Part shown: positions 56,621-64,000 of the stretch, piece after piece
Position numbering within the stretch: position 1 is the first letter of the stretch
How the letters are laid out: every line of letters begins with the position of its first letter
Translations under genes and position numbers: made by a program
Notes under the pieces: model-generated
Seen by the model: only the letters and a program-made list of their open reading frames with translations
Database searches by the model: none
Told to the model about the DNA's origin: nothing
Assembly (NCBI RefSeq): GCF_002934365.1
Contig: NZ_PTIY01000001.1
Coordinates: forward strand, 62,001 to 126,000
Source of the DNA: Methylobacter tundripaludum
GTDB taxonomy: Bacteria; Pseudomonadota; Gammaproteobacteria; Methylococcales; Methylomonadaceae
Direction of reading: 5' to 3'
Length of the DNA stretch: 64,000 nt

Positions 56621-58069
56621 AAGAACCACATCATACTGCTCCTGGTTGTATTCAGCCTCGGCCCTGAACTTGATGCGCACGCCCAAAAAGACCTCCAATT
56701 CGGCCAGCATATCCGCTTCCTCATCCAGCAACATTTCCACAACTTCATTGGACGCCAGCACCAGTATCTTCTTGACTTTGTACTGCCGAACTTCGCGAAT
56801 AATTTCCCGGAATATTTCCAGGCACATGGATTCGGCGGTCTTCAACACGCCCCGGCCTCCGCAAGCGCTGCACGGCTCGCAAAGTATGTGCTCCAGACTT
56901 TCACGGGTTCTTTTGCGGGTCATTTCCACCAGCCCCAACACCGATACTTCGGTGATGTTGGTCTTCGCGTGGTCTTTTTCAAGATGCCGCTCGAAGGCTT
57001 GCAAAACCTGTTTTTTATGATCCTCGCTTTGCATATCGATGAAGTCGATGATGATGATGCCGCCGAGGTTTCGTAGCCTTAACTGCCTGGAAATCGTCTG
57101 CGCCGCTTCAAGATTGGTTTTAAAAATAGTCTCTTCCAGGTTGCGGCCGCCGACGTAGCCGCCGGTATTCACGTCGACCGTGGTCATCGATTCGGTCTGG
57201 TCGAACACCAGATGCCCGCCCGATTTCAGGTTGACTTTGCGGTCCAGCGCTTTTTGAATTTCGTCTTCGACGCTGTAAATGTCGAACACCGGACACTCGC
57301 CGGTGTAATGCTCGATGACCGGCACGATTTCCGGCGCAAAAATTTCCGCAAATTCAACCAAACGTTGATAGGTTTCCCTTGAATCGACCCGGACTCTTTC
57401 TATACCCTCCCGGTACAGGTCCCTTAAAGTCCTGATGCTCAGCGGCAAATCCTTATGGATAAACTGTTTGGGCTTGGCGCCGGCGATTTTGGCGGCTATC
57501 GACTCCCACAATTTCAATAAAAACGTCATATCGGCAATCAATACCGTCTCGCCCACGCATTCCGCCGCGGTTCTTGCGATAAAGCCGCCGCATTGATGTT
57601 CCTGCCTGAAAGCCTCAAGACACGCTCTTAACCGAGCCCGCTCCATCTCGCATTCAATCCGCTGGGATACGCCGGAATTGTGCGCATAAGGCATATAGAC
57701 CTGATACCGCGACGGAATCGATATTTCCGTGGTTAAGCGTGCGCCTTTGCTGCCCAACGGATCTTTGACCACCTGCACGATAATATGCTGGCCTTCATGC
57801 AGATAATGCTCGATGTTTTCCGAACCTTTTTTTTCCAGATCCTTCGCGCACAAATCGGAAAGGTGCAAGAAAGCCGCCCTGGGCAGGCCAATATCGACAA
57901 AAGCGGCTTGCATGCCCGGTAAAACCCGGCACACTTCACCTTTATAAATATTGCCGACCAAGCCCCGCTGCCGGGTCCGCTCAATGATCAATTCCTGCAG
58001 GACGCCGTTTTCAATAACCGCCACACGCGTCTCCGGCGGAGTCACGTTGATTAAAATTTCTTCACTCAT
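56615..58069 (-). CDS. rng: Ribonuclease G
   Basis: Single-strand endoribonuclease that matures the 5' end of 16S rRNA and decays some mRNAs. It is 484 residues. An S1 RNA-binding domain covers about 37-125 (VGNIYKGEVCRVLPGMQAAF). The metal-binding Asp residues are in MTTVDVNTGGYVG and IIIIDFIDMQ. A zinc-link CEPCSACGGRG follows. The long C-terminal scaffold of RNase E is absent. Its start overlaps the maf end by 8 nt. Confidence 0.96.
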   Translation of the reverse strand: MSEEILINVTPPETRVAVIENGVLQELIIERTRQRGLVGNIYKGEVCRVLPGMQAAFVDIGLPRAAFLHLSDLCAKDLEKKGSENIEHYLHEGQHIIVQVVKDPLGSKGARLTTEISIPSRYQVYMPYAHNSGVSQRIECEMERARLRACLEAFRQEHQCGGFIARTAAECVGETVLIADMTFLLKLWESIAAKIAGAKPKQFIHKDLPLSIRTLRDLYREGIERVRVDSRETYQRLVEFAEIFAPEIVPVIEHYTGECPVFDIYSVEDEIQKALDRKVNLKSGGHLVFDQTESMTTVDVNTGGYVGGRNLEETIFKTNLEAAQTISRQLRLRNLGGIIIIDFIDMQSEDHKKQVLQAFERHLEKDHAKTNITEVSVLGLVEMTRKRTRESLEHILCEPCSACGGRGVLKTAESMCLEIFREIIREVRQYKVKKILVLASNEVVEMLLDEEADMLAELEVFLGVRIKFRAEAEYNQEQYDVVLL

Positions 58070-58640
58070 TTGAAAACCCTATGCCTTGCCGGGATAAAAG
58101 TTCCGCAGTCTCAAACAGCGGCAAACCGACCACGCCGGAAAAACTGCCGCGTATCGATTCCACGAATACACCGCCCAAGCCTTGAATTGCATAACTGCCG
58201 GCTTTATCGGCCGGTTCGCCGCTTCGCCAGTAGGCCGCTATTTCGCTTTCCGCCAACGGCCTGAACCTCACCTCGGTAATGCTGACCGCCTGACCGTGCT
58301 CCCGCCCCCTCAGCGAAACAGCGCTGTATACCCGATGCATTTTACCGGACAACTGCCTTAACATGGCAAGCGCGTCCTCGCGGTCTTTGGGCTTGCCCAT
58401 AATCAGGCCGTCCAAAACCACGGCGGTATCCGCAGCCAGGATCGGCAAACTGCCGCCCAGCTGTGCAACACATGCGGCAGATTTTTCGGCGGCCAGCCGC
58501 CGCACATAGTCCAACGGGGTTTCGTTGGGCAACGGCGTCTCGTCAAGATCGACCGGATTGATGCGATAAGTCACCTTAATCTGATCGAGCAATTCCCTGC
58601 GCCGGGGAGAGGCTGAGGCGAGAATAATCTGTACAGTCAT
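58062..58640 (-). CDS. maf: Maf-family nucleotide pyrophosphatase
   Basis: Hydrolyses dTTP, UTP or modified nucleotides to monophosphates. The ATG at 58640 gives 192 residues; the longer frame runs through rlmH and is rejected. Motifs: LASASPRRRELLDQI at the start, then ILAADTAVVLDG with the catalytic Asp, GKPKDREDA, and SYAIQGLGGVFVESIRGSFS near the end (YhdE-like dTTPase type). The start overlaps the rlmH stop (TAATG) and the end overlaps rng. Confidence 0.95.
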   Translation of the reverse strand: MTVQIILASASPRRRELLDQIKVTYRINPVDLDETPLPNETPLDYVRRLAAEKSAACVAQLGGSLPILAADTAVVLDGLIMGKPKDREDALAMLRQLSGKMHRVYSAVSLRGREHGQAVSITEVRFRPLAESEIAAYWRSGEPADKAGSYAIQGLGGVFVESIRGSFSGVVGLPLFETAELLSRQGIGFSNE

Positions 58641-59107
58641 TAGCGGTGATAAGGATGGTTGTGGAGAATGCTCCAGGCGCGATAAAGCTGTTCGGCGACA
58701 ACGATGCGCACCAGCGGATGAGGGAAAGTCAGTTTCGACAAACTCCATGATTCCCGCGCCAGCTGTTTAACCGAATCCGCCAAACCTTCCGGGCCGCCGA
58801 TTAATAGCGAGACATGCTGACCGCTTTCCAGCCAGCGCTGCATCGCTTCCGCCAATTCGGGCGTCGTCCAGGTTTTTCCGGGGATGTCCAAGGTTACAAT
58901 ATGGGAACCTTGCGGGATAGCCGCGATCATCCGCTCCCCTTCCTCTTTGACGATCCTGGCGACATCGCTGTTCTTGGTCCGTTTGCCCGGCGCAATTTCC
59001 TTAAGCACCAGTTCGCATTCACGGGGCAGGCGTTTGGCATATTCATCGTAGCCCTGCTGCACCCAGCCCGGCATACGGTTTCCTACTGAAATCAGATTTA
59101 TTTGCAT
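58640..59107 (-). CDS. rlmH: 23S rRNA pseudouridine-1915 N3-methyltransferase
   Basis: SPOUT methyltransferase acting on helix 69 of 23S rRNA. The ATG at 59107 gives exactly 155 residues, the E. coli length. It opens [20 protein letters not shown]. The knot region reads [20 protein letters not shown] and the C-terminus [21 protein letters not shown] frame running upstream to 59200 adds 31 unlike residues. The rsfS gene, often its partner, is not next to it. Confidence 0.97.
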   Translation of the reverse strand: MQINLISVGNRMPGWVQQGYDEYAKRLPRECELVLKEIAPGKRTKNSDVARIVKEEGERMIAAIPQGSHIVTLDIPGKTWTTPELAEAMQRWLESGQHVSLLIGGPEGLADSVKQLARESWSLSKLTFPHPLVRIVVAEQLYRAWSILHNHPYHR

Positions 59108-59224
59108 GCGGTGCAGGATACAGAGAACAAGGTTTTGATGCAATGCAGCGAGCGGCTTATATCCTACCGTATTACGCCATTGAGTATCTAACTTGCTCAT
59201 TCGGGTAAATCGCTTACAAAAAAT

Positions 59225-59251
59225 TTAAGTAATCACATTATCAGCCGATAT
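59225..59251 (+). promoter_or_regulatory. Candidate sigma-28 (FliA) flagellar promoter
   Basis: TTAAGTAA at 59225-59232, exactly 11 bases, then GCCGATAT at 59244-59251. The FliA consensus is TAAAGTTT-N11-GCCGATAA; the second element matches at seven of eight positions, the first at five. It lies 29 nt before the flgP start and points toward it. Confidence 0.5.
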
Positions 59252-59280
59252 ACCAAGAAGACAACACAGGAGTGAGTACC

Positions 59281-59931
59281 GTGAAAACTAAATATTTAAA
59301 TCCAGCATTCGCCGCACCTGCTCCCAACAAGGGGGCGGCATATATATCATCCTTGGTCATAGCAGGACTGGCCGCCGGTTTATTGCTGACCGGCTGCACT
59401 GCCCCGAAAGCGCCGCCAACGATTGCATTTCTACCGAATAAAACGCTAAGCGCGACGGGTTACGGCACCGTCGAAAAAAGCGATCGGTATTCGCGTTCGC
59501 AAATTAAATTAATGGCTATGAGAGCATCCAAGATGGATGCTTATAGAAGTATGGCCGAACAGCTTACCGGCATCCAAATGCGCGGACAGACTACGGTCGC
59601 AAATGCGGAAGTCTCCCATGACAATTATCAGATTTATCTTAATGCTTACTTGCGCGGCGCAAGAGTAAAAAGAACTACGGCTATCAACAGCGACATCTAC
59701 GCCGGCGACGATACGTTTGAAACGGTTGTGGAGCTTGACTTGACGCCACGATTCTACGAGTGCATTAACGGTTCCAGCGAATTGATTAATCAGTGTCTAC
59801 AACAAAATCCCGGAAATCCGGCGCCCGATTTTGACTATACGCCACCACCCGCAGTATCCAGCATCAGTCCCGGCTGCAACACGGTTGACTGCTACACGTA
59901 TCCAAAAACCAAGGGATTTAATCGAAAATAA
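59281..59931 (+). CDS. flgP: LPP20-family lipoprotein, probable FlgP
   Basis: 216 residues from the GTG at 59281, eight bases after CAGGAG; a GTG at 59272 overlaps that site and is less likely. Lipobox LLLTGC puts the lipidated Cys at residue 39, after an unusually long N-region of about 22 residues. The LPP20 domain follows (KLMAMRASKMDAYRSMAEQL, TGIQMRGQTTVANAEV, VELDLTPRFYECI). In Vibrio, FlgP is an outer-membrane lipoprotein of the flagellar basal disk. Pairing with flgT and a FliA-like promoter supports this. The Pro-rich Cys-containing tail is extra. Confidence 0.8.
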   Translation: MKTKYLNPAFAAPAPNKGAAYISSLVIAGLAAGLLLTGCTAPKAPPTIAFLPNKTLSATGYGTVEKSDRYSRSQIKLMAMRASKMDAYRSMAEQLTGIQMRGQTTVANAEVSHDNYQIYLNAYLRGARVKRTTAINSDIYAGDDTFETVVELDLTPRFYECINGSSELINQCLQQNPGNPAPDFDYTPPPAVSSISPGCNTVDCYTYPKTKGFNRK

Positions 59932-60078
59932 TCCGCGCCATGACATCGCGATTCTGTGCGTTTCTGTAGAAAAACGGTGACGGCCGGAACGCACGCTTTT
60001 AAAATTGTAACAAATAGTATCTAATGGCGATCATGCAGCAACGTCGTAACTGTTTACCGCAACAGACCGGTTTGATGA

Positions 60079-61308
60079 ATGGCAAAAATATTACTCAAAT
60101 ACCTATGGATCGCATGTTTATTAACCCAATCGTGCGCTGCCGTTCAACCCCAGGCTAATCCTGATGTCAAGGTAGTCACCGCTGAAGGTCAAGCCGCTAT
60201 TAATAAAAGCGCGCCTTTATTAGCCAAAAAACAGGCGTTGCAGGATGCCATCCGGCAGGCATCCATGCAAGGGTCCGTTAATGTTCACAGCCAGACTTTA
60301 ATCGATCAAAATAACGTTTCGATAGACGCCGTGTCCATGCGCACCGCTGCTGCGGTGAACAACACTAAAATCCTCAAGGAATGGACTACCGATAATATCT
60401 ATCATGTTATAGCCACGGTGGAGTTGTCCGCCGACAATTCCTGCTCGCCCCACTATCGCAAACGCATTATCGCAACCGGTTTCCCTTTAGCCAATCAAGG
60501 GCAAATGAGCGCTCACGAAACCCAGGATTTGCACACGGGCATTCCGCGTGAACTTAATAATCTTTTAATGGAATCAGGCAACTTTATAGTCAGTAACTCC
60601 GCCAATATCAATTTATACCCAAGACCCGACCTAGCTCCCGAATTACAAGACCGCACAGCCTATCATCCGTCAAAACTAATGCAGATAGCCGCATCGAACG
60701 GCGTGCAATTTGTACTGTCGGGCGTGATTAGGGATCTGGAAGTCGAGTCCACCGAATACATCAGCGGCGCCGGACCTTTGGCATTCGCCAGAAGTTTGGC
60801 GCGCGATGTTATAGCCAGACGCGGAATCGGTATCGATGTTTATGTGCATGACGGGTTTACCGGCGCATTAATCTTCCAGCAACGTTATGTGGACACGGTG
60901 ATCGGCGATGTATGGATACCCTCATCCTATACGGTAGGCAGCGAACGCTTTAACTCGACTTCAACCGGCGAAAAAATAACTCAGATTATAGAGCAGGCAA
61001 GCAACGACATTAGCCGCGCCTTAAGCTGCTATCCCTTTACAACGCGCATCATTGAAGTCAAGGATAATCAGGTATTTATTGAGGCGGGGGCACAGGAAAG
61101 AATTAATGTCGGGGATCAACTGGTGGTCTATAGCTCAACCGGTGAGGACTTAAACGTTGACGGCGGCATGAGTTTTGTCGGCAGGGACAAGCAACCAACA
61201 GGCGTATTAACCATCATCAATATTACGCCCCGTTACGCGATAGGCAGATTGGAAGTCCCGGCCCGTGAGCTGGGCATCAGAGTTGGCGACTGGGCGAAAT
61301 CCTGGTAA
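60079..61308 (+). CDS. flgT: Flagellar assembly protein FlgT
   Basis: 409 residues. Exported: a hydrophobic N-terminus (ILLKYLWIACLLTQSCAA); LLTQSC is not a good lipobox, so ordinary cleavage is likely. FlgT-N reads VVTAEGQAAINKSAPLLAKK and QALQDAIRQAS. A middle TolB-like domain has IAASNGVQFVLSGVIRDLEV and GIGIDVYVHDGFTGALIFQQ. FlgT-C has IEAGAQERINVGDQLVVYSS. In Vibrio, FlgT forms the H ring that anchors the stator-holding T ring. It follows flgP by 147 nt. Confidence 0.9.
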   Translation: MAKILLKYLWIACLLTQSCAAVQPQANPDVKVVTAEGQAAINKSAPLLAKKQALQDAIRQASMQGSVNVHSQTLIDQNNVSIDAVSMRTAAAVNNTKILKEWTTDNIYHVIATVELSADNSCSPHYRKRIIATGFPLANQGQMSAHETQDLHTGIPRELNNLLMESGNFIVSNSANINLYPRPDLAPELQDRTAYHPSKLMQIAASNGVQFVLSGVIRDLEVESTEYISGAGPLAFARSLARDVIARRGIGIDVYVHDGFTGALIFQQRYVDTVIGDVWIPSSYTVGSERFNSTSTGEKITQIIEQASNDISRALSCYPFTTRIIEVKDNQVFIEAGAQERINVGDQLVVYSSTGEDLNVDGGMSFVGRDKQPTGVLTIINITPRYAIGRLEVPARELGIRVGDWAKSW

Positions 61309-61329
61309 ATAGCTTATTACAAGGCAACC

Positions 61330-61358
61330 TTGCTATACTGACGGCTTTAGACTATACA
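61330..61358 (+). promoter_or_regulatory. Candidate sigma-70 promoter of fliW
   Basis: TTGCTA, a 17-base spacer and TATACA, 33 nt before the fliW ATG. Each element matches consensus at four of six positions, so support is modest. Confidence 0.25.
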
Positions 61359-61391
61359 TTTATTTTTCACATCCACCTACCCGAGTTCATT

Positions 61392-61847
61392 ATGGAAATT
61401 AAATCAAGCTTTTTCGGCCAACAAACCATCGACCCCAACACCGTCCTCAGCTTCCCTAACGGAATCCCGGGCTTTGAAGACCAAACCCGCTTCAAGCTGT
61501 TTCATCAGGAAGGCGACAATCCACTCATTTTCTGGCTGCAATCACTGGATGATGAATCTCTGGCTTTTTCAGTTACGCAACCGTCTAACTTCAATATCAA
61601 TTACAACTTTGCGTTAAACGATACCGAAGAAGCCCTTTTAGGAATTGAAGATATAGCCGACACTCTTATCCTGATAATTCTGCATAAAGACGAATCCGAC
61701 CAGCCGACCATTAAAGGTTCGATCAAATCGCCGCTAGTCATTAATTGCTCTAAAAGAATCGGTTTGCAGAAAGTGCTTACCCAAGTAGAGCAAAGCATCA
61801 CGCTGACTGACACCAGCAATGAAATCAATGTTTCTGAAAGCGTATAG
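61392..61847 (+). CDS. fliW: Flagellar assembly factor FliW
   Basis: 151 residues. In Bacillus and Campylobacter FliW binds flagellin and antagonises the translation regulator CsrA. The family core is intact: FPNGIPGFEDQTRFKLF, then PLIFWLQSLDDESLAFSVTQ, and a late SPLVINCSKRIGLQKVL. csrA, its usual neighbour, is absent here, as are flagellin genes. It follows flgT by 83 nt and ends at a clear terminator. Confidence 0.94.
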   Translation: MEIKSSFFGQQTIDPNTVLSFPNGIPGFEDQTRFKLFHQEGDNPLIFWLQSLDDESLAFSVTQPSNFNINYNFALNDTEEALLGIEDIADTLILIILHKDESDQPTIKGSIKSPLVINCSKRIGLQKVLTQVEQSITLTDTSNEINVSESV

Positions 61848-61920
61848 AGCGGCATAATGAATGCCACCTCAAAAAAGTGCGGCAGCTGATTTTTAGCGGC
61901 GGACTTAAACAGCTATATGA

Positions 61921-61945
61921 CTGCCGCTTTTTAGCGGCAGTTTTG
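61921..61945 (+). terminator. Rho-independent terminator after fliW
   Basis: CTGCCGC, loop TTTTTA, GCGGCAG, then TTTTG. It lies about 75 nt after the fliW stop. A related GCGGC sequence at 61879-61903 may form an alternative stem. Confidence 0.75.
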
Positions 61946-62046
61946 TAATATGTAGAATCCAGGGCATTAAGCGGGACACTCAAAAACCTCGACACGAACG
62001 CTCCGCCTTTGATTCATGCGTTGGGATTGCCCGAAAAAATAGGCTA

Positions 62047-62433
62047 TCAAGCAGAAGCGGCTTGAACGGGAATGGAACTGGCTGAACGCTGAACCTGATT
62101 TTTTTCATTGAAATAAACCAGGGTGGGCTTATGATTTTCCGCTTCCTGTTGATCCAATATTGCAAATGCGCAAACAATAATCAGGTCGCCGGGGCACGCC
62201 AGACGGGCGGCGGCGCCGTTAACAGAGAACAACCCTGATCCTTCTTCCGCACGAATGGCATAAGTCGTAAAACGCGCGCCATTGTTGATGTTGTAAATCT
62301 GTATCTGCTCGTATTCCCTAATACCAGACAAGTCGAGAATATTGCCGTCAATCGCACAAGAACCCTCATAACCCAATTCCGAATGAGTCACCGTGGCCCT
62401 ATGTAATTTCGCTTTAAGCATCGTGATTTGCAT
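62047..62433 (-). CDS. panD: Aspartate 1-decarboxylase (proenzyme)
   Basis: Makes beta-alanine for pantothenate. It is 128 residues, cleaved between Gly24 and Ser25 (YEGSCAID) to form the pyruvoyl group. [10 protein letters not shown] and [20 protein letters not shown], with the conserved IVCAFA, are typical. The C-terminus is a few residues longer than E. coli PanD (126). It lies 104 nt after panC on the same strand. Confidence 0.97.
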   Translation of the reverse strand: MQITMLKAKLHRATVTHSELGYEGSCAIDGNILDLSGIREYEQIQIYNINNGARFTTYAIRAEEGSGLFSVNGAAARLACPGDLIIVCAFAILDQQEAENHKPTLVYFNEKNQVQRSASSIPVQAASA

Positions 62434-62537
62434 AATAAAAAACTATATAAATACCTTTGAGAACCGCGCATTATCCATTAATAGCAACAATGCATCAACT
62501 TTTAGCATTTTCCAAACCCTACAAATCCTGCTATGGC

Positions 62538-63380
62538 TTATCTGGAAAAATAAATATTATCGATTAGCCGGGTTTTGCCTAAGCGCGCCGCCGTCAACAA
62601 AACCAGCTCCTTATCATCTACGTCTGCTTTTTTTAAATCGCTCGCTCTGCACACGCTAAAATAATCCGGCTGAAAACCGGATTCCTGCAAAAACAGCAAC
62701 GCCCTGCTCTCTATTTCCTGATCAGACAAATGCCCAGCTAAAACAGCATTACGCGCATCACACAAGGTTTGATACAGTTTTGAGGCGACAGCTTTTTCCT
62801 CTACGGTTAAATAACCGTTTCTGGAGCTCATTGCCAAGCCGCTTGCTTCGCGGACTGTATCTACTCCGATTATTTCAACAGGAATATTCAGATCCCTGAC
62901 CATCGTCCGTATCACCGTCAACTGCTGAAAATCTTTTAATCCGAATAAAGCGACATCCGGTTGCACGATGTTGAATAATTTACAAACAACTGTCGCAACC
63001 CCGTCAAAATGCCCCGGCCTGAACGCGCCGCAATACTGTTCAGATAAGCCGCTTACCGATACAACGGTTTTGGCATCCGGCGCATAAATCTCTGAAACAG
63101 CCGGTTGAAACAACAAATCCGCGCCGGCGGCATTAAGCTTTTCCTGATCTTCACGTTCGGTACGGGGATAAGTCTCAAAATCCTCGCCGACGCCAAACTG
63201 GGTAGGGTTGACAAAAATACTGACGACCACCCGGTCCGCTTTGTTTTTGGCCTCGTTGACCAGCGCCAGGTGCCCCGCATGCAGATTACCCATCGTCGGC
63301 ACCAATGCAACGCTCTGTCCCAGTGCTCGCCACGCCCCAACGGCATCGCGTAATTCTGATATGGCATTAACTATGTGCAT
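62538..63380 (-). CDS. panC: Pantothenate synthetase
   Basis: ATP-dependent ligase joining pantoate and beta-alanine. It is 280 residues. Nucleotidyl-transferase motifs: VPTMGNLHAGHLALV (HIGH-like, residues 27-41), FVNPTQFG, the KDFQQL segment and the KMSKS-like loop MSSRNGYLTVEE. It starts 5 nt after panB in the pan operon. Its substrate beta-alanine comes from panD downstream. Confidence 0.97.
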   Translation of the reverse strand: MHIVNAISELRDAVGAWRALGQSVALVPTMGNLHAGHLALVNEAKNKADRVVVSIFVNPTQFGVGEDFETYPRTEREDQEKLNAAGADLLFQPAVSEIYAPDAKTVVSVSGLSEQYCGAFRPGHFDGVATVVCKLFNIVQPDVALFGLKDFQQLTVIRTMVRDLNIPVEIIGVDTVREASGLAMSSRNGYLTVEEKAVASKLYQTLCDARNAVLAGHLSDQEIESRALLFLQESGFQPDYFSVCRASDLKKADVDDKELVLLTAARLGKTRLIDNIYFSR

Positions 63381-63385
63381 AAACC

Positions 63386-64000
63386 TTAAAAACTATGTTC
63401 AGTCGCTGGAAACAGGGACTGCTTGACCGCCTGATGATAGGCATTAATCGCTTCCTCGATATTCGCTGCGCCGCTCATGAAATTCCTGGAAAATCGCGGA
63501 CGCTTGACGGTACCGATATTGAGCATGTCATAAAGCACCAACACCTGTGCGTCGCAGTCGACACCGGCGCCGATACCTATCACAGGAATCGTTAACTGCG
63601 AGCTGATTTCTTTAGCCAAGACCGCTGGAACACACTCCAGCAGCAGCAGTCCCGCACCCGCTTGCTGCAATTGATGGGCATCAACCAGCATTTTTTCGGC
63701 AGCTGCGCGATCCTTGCCCTGAACCTTATAACGGCCCAATTGGTTAATCGATTGCGGCAGCAAACCCAAATGCCCGCAGACCGGAATGCCCTGATCGACC
63801 AGAAAACTGACGCAGTCGATTCTAGGCCCTTCCAGCTTAACCATTTGAGCGCCGCCAAGCTGCATTAATTTGGCCGCATTTTTGGCTGCAATAACCGGTG
63901 TGCTATAACTCATGAACGGCAGATCGGCGATAATAAATGCTCGCTGCCTGGCATTGCTGACGCACCGAGTATGATAAACCATGTCCCTGACGGTGACCGG
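63386..64000 (-). CDS. panB: 3-Methyl-2-oxobutanoate hydroxymethyltransferase (5' end outside window)
   Basis: Transfers a hydroxymethyl group from methylene-tetrahydrofolate to ketoisovalerate, the first pantothenate step. The frame is open to the window edge; upstream of the internal ATG at 63982 it reads PVTVRD, matching PanB, so the first 60 or so residues are missing. ADLPFMSY, MVKLEGP, VCGHLGLLPQS and the catalytic Glu in LLECVP are visible, as is PVIGIGAG. It is first of panB-panC-panD. Confidence 0.96.
   Translation of the reverse strand, partial: PVTVRDMVYHTRCVSNARQRAFIIADLPFMSYSTPVIAAKNAAKLMQLGGAQMVKLEGPRIDCVSFLVDQGIPVCGHLGLLPQSINQLGRYKVQGKDRAAAEKMLVDAHQLQQAGAGLLLLECVPAVLAKEISSQLTIPVIGIGAGVDCDAQVLVLYDMLNIGTVKRPRFSRNFMSGAANIEEAINAYHQAVKQSLFPATEHSF

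Noticed and set aside
58641-58748. 36-residue N-terminal extension of Maf
   Set aside because: It lies inside rlmH in another frame and is unlike Maf proteins; the ATG at 58640 is coupled to the rlmH stop.

Overview
This window is chromosomal DNA of a gammaproteobacterium. The gene orders pilB-pilC-pilD-coaE-zapD-yacG, minCDE, kdsD-kdsC-lptC-lptA-lptB-rpoN-hpf-rapZ, rlmH-maf-rng-yhdP-nitrilase-tldD-pmbA and panB-panC-panD are typical of that class. The moderate GC content, the complete Entner-Doudoroff cluster beside citrate synthase, the orphan glutathione/formaldehyde-type (GFA) protein and the many palindromic repeats make a Methylococcales-like methanotroph (Methylobacter/Methylomonas group) a reasonable guess. 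No methane or methanol oxidation gene lies in the window, so that guess is inference.

Layout. 1-5.1 kb: type IV pilus assembly ATPase, platform protein and prepilin peptidase, then CoaE, ZapD and YacG. 5.3-9.1 kb: small genes (CYTH phosphatase, TPR protein, 7Fe-8S ferredoxin, zinc-ribbon protein, DUF3301 protein, GFA protein, carboxylesterase). 9.1-14.8 kb, minus strand: zwf, edd, eda and gltA, carrying glucose-6-phosphate to pyruvate and glyceraldehyde-3-phosphate and on into the citrate cycle. 15.1-15.8 kb: two small unknown envelope proteins. 15.9-23.8 kb: an accessory island with a type III restriction-modification operon (mod, res) that holds a DNA-binding protein and a Fic/Doc-type protein between its two subunits. 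It is bordered and interrupted by at least six palindromic, MITE-like elements. 23.8-31.6 kb: an orphan HlyD-type adaptor, gcvH, dgkA, a PfkB-family kinase, mazG, a NIT-PAS-CZB chemoreceptor and a UspA protein. 31.7-33.8 kb: thiC under a TPP riboswitch. 34-36.1 kb: minCDE plus a small winged-helix protein. 36.3-42.5 kb: the rapZ/hpf/rpoN/lpt/kds cluster, without ptsN at its usual place. 42.6-48 kb: proline iminopeptidase, a coiled-coil plus barrel outer-membrane protein with strong promoter-like sequences, thiO-like oxidase, pyrD and a Uma2 nuclease. 48-59.1 kb: pmbA and tldD with a BamC-like lipoprotein, a nitrilase, YhdP, RNase G, Maf and RlmH. 59.2-61.9 kb: a small flagellar group, flgP-flgT-fliW, with a sigma-28-like promoter. 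62-64 kb: panD, panC and panB (cut by the window end).

The most unusual material is the type III R-M/HTH/Fic operon and the repeat ecology around it. Several palindromic elements carry terminal inverted repeats bordered by TA. Three elements or remnants abut the stop codons of res, mod and the min-linked winged-helix gene. One palindrome (26855-27023) appears to be split by a second repeat. No tRNA, rRNA, CRISPR array, prophage or transposase gene was found.
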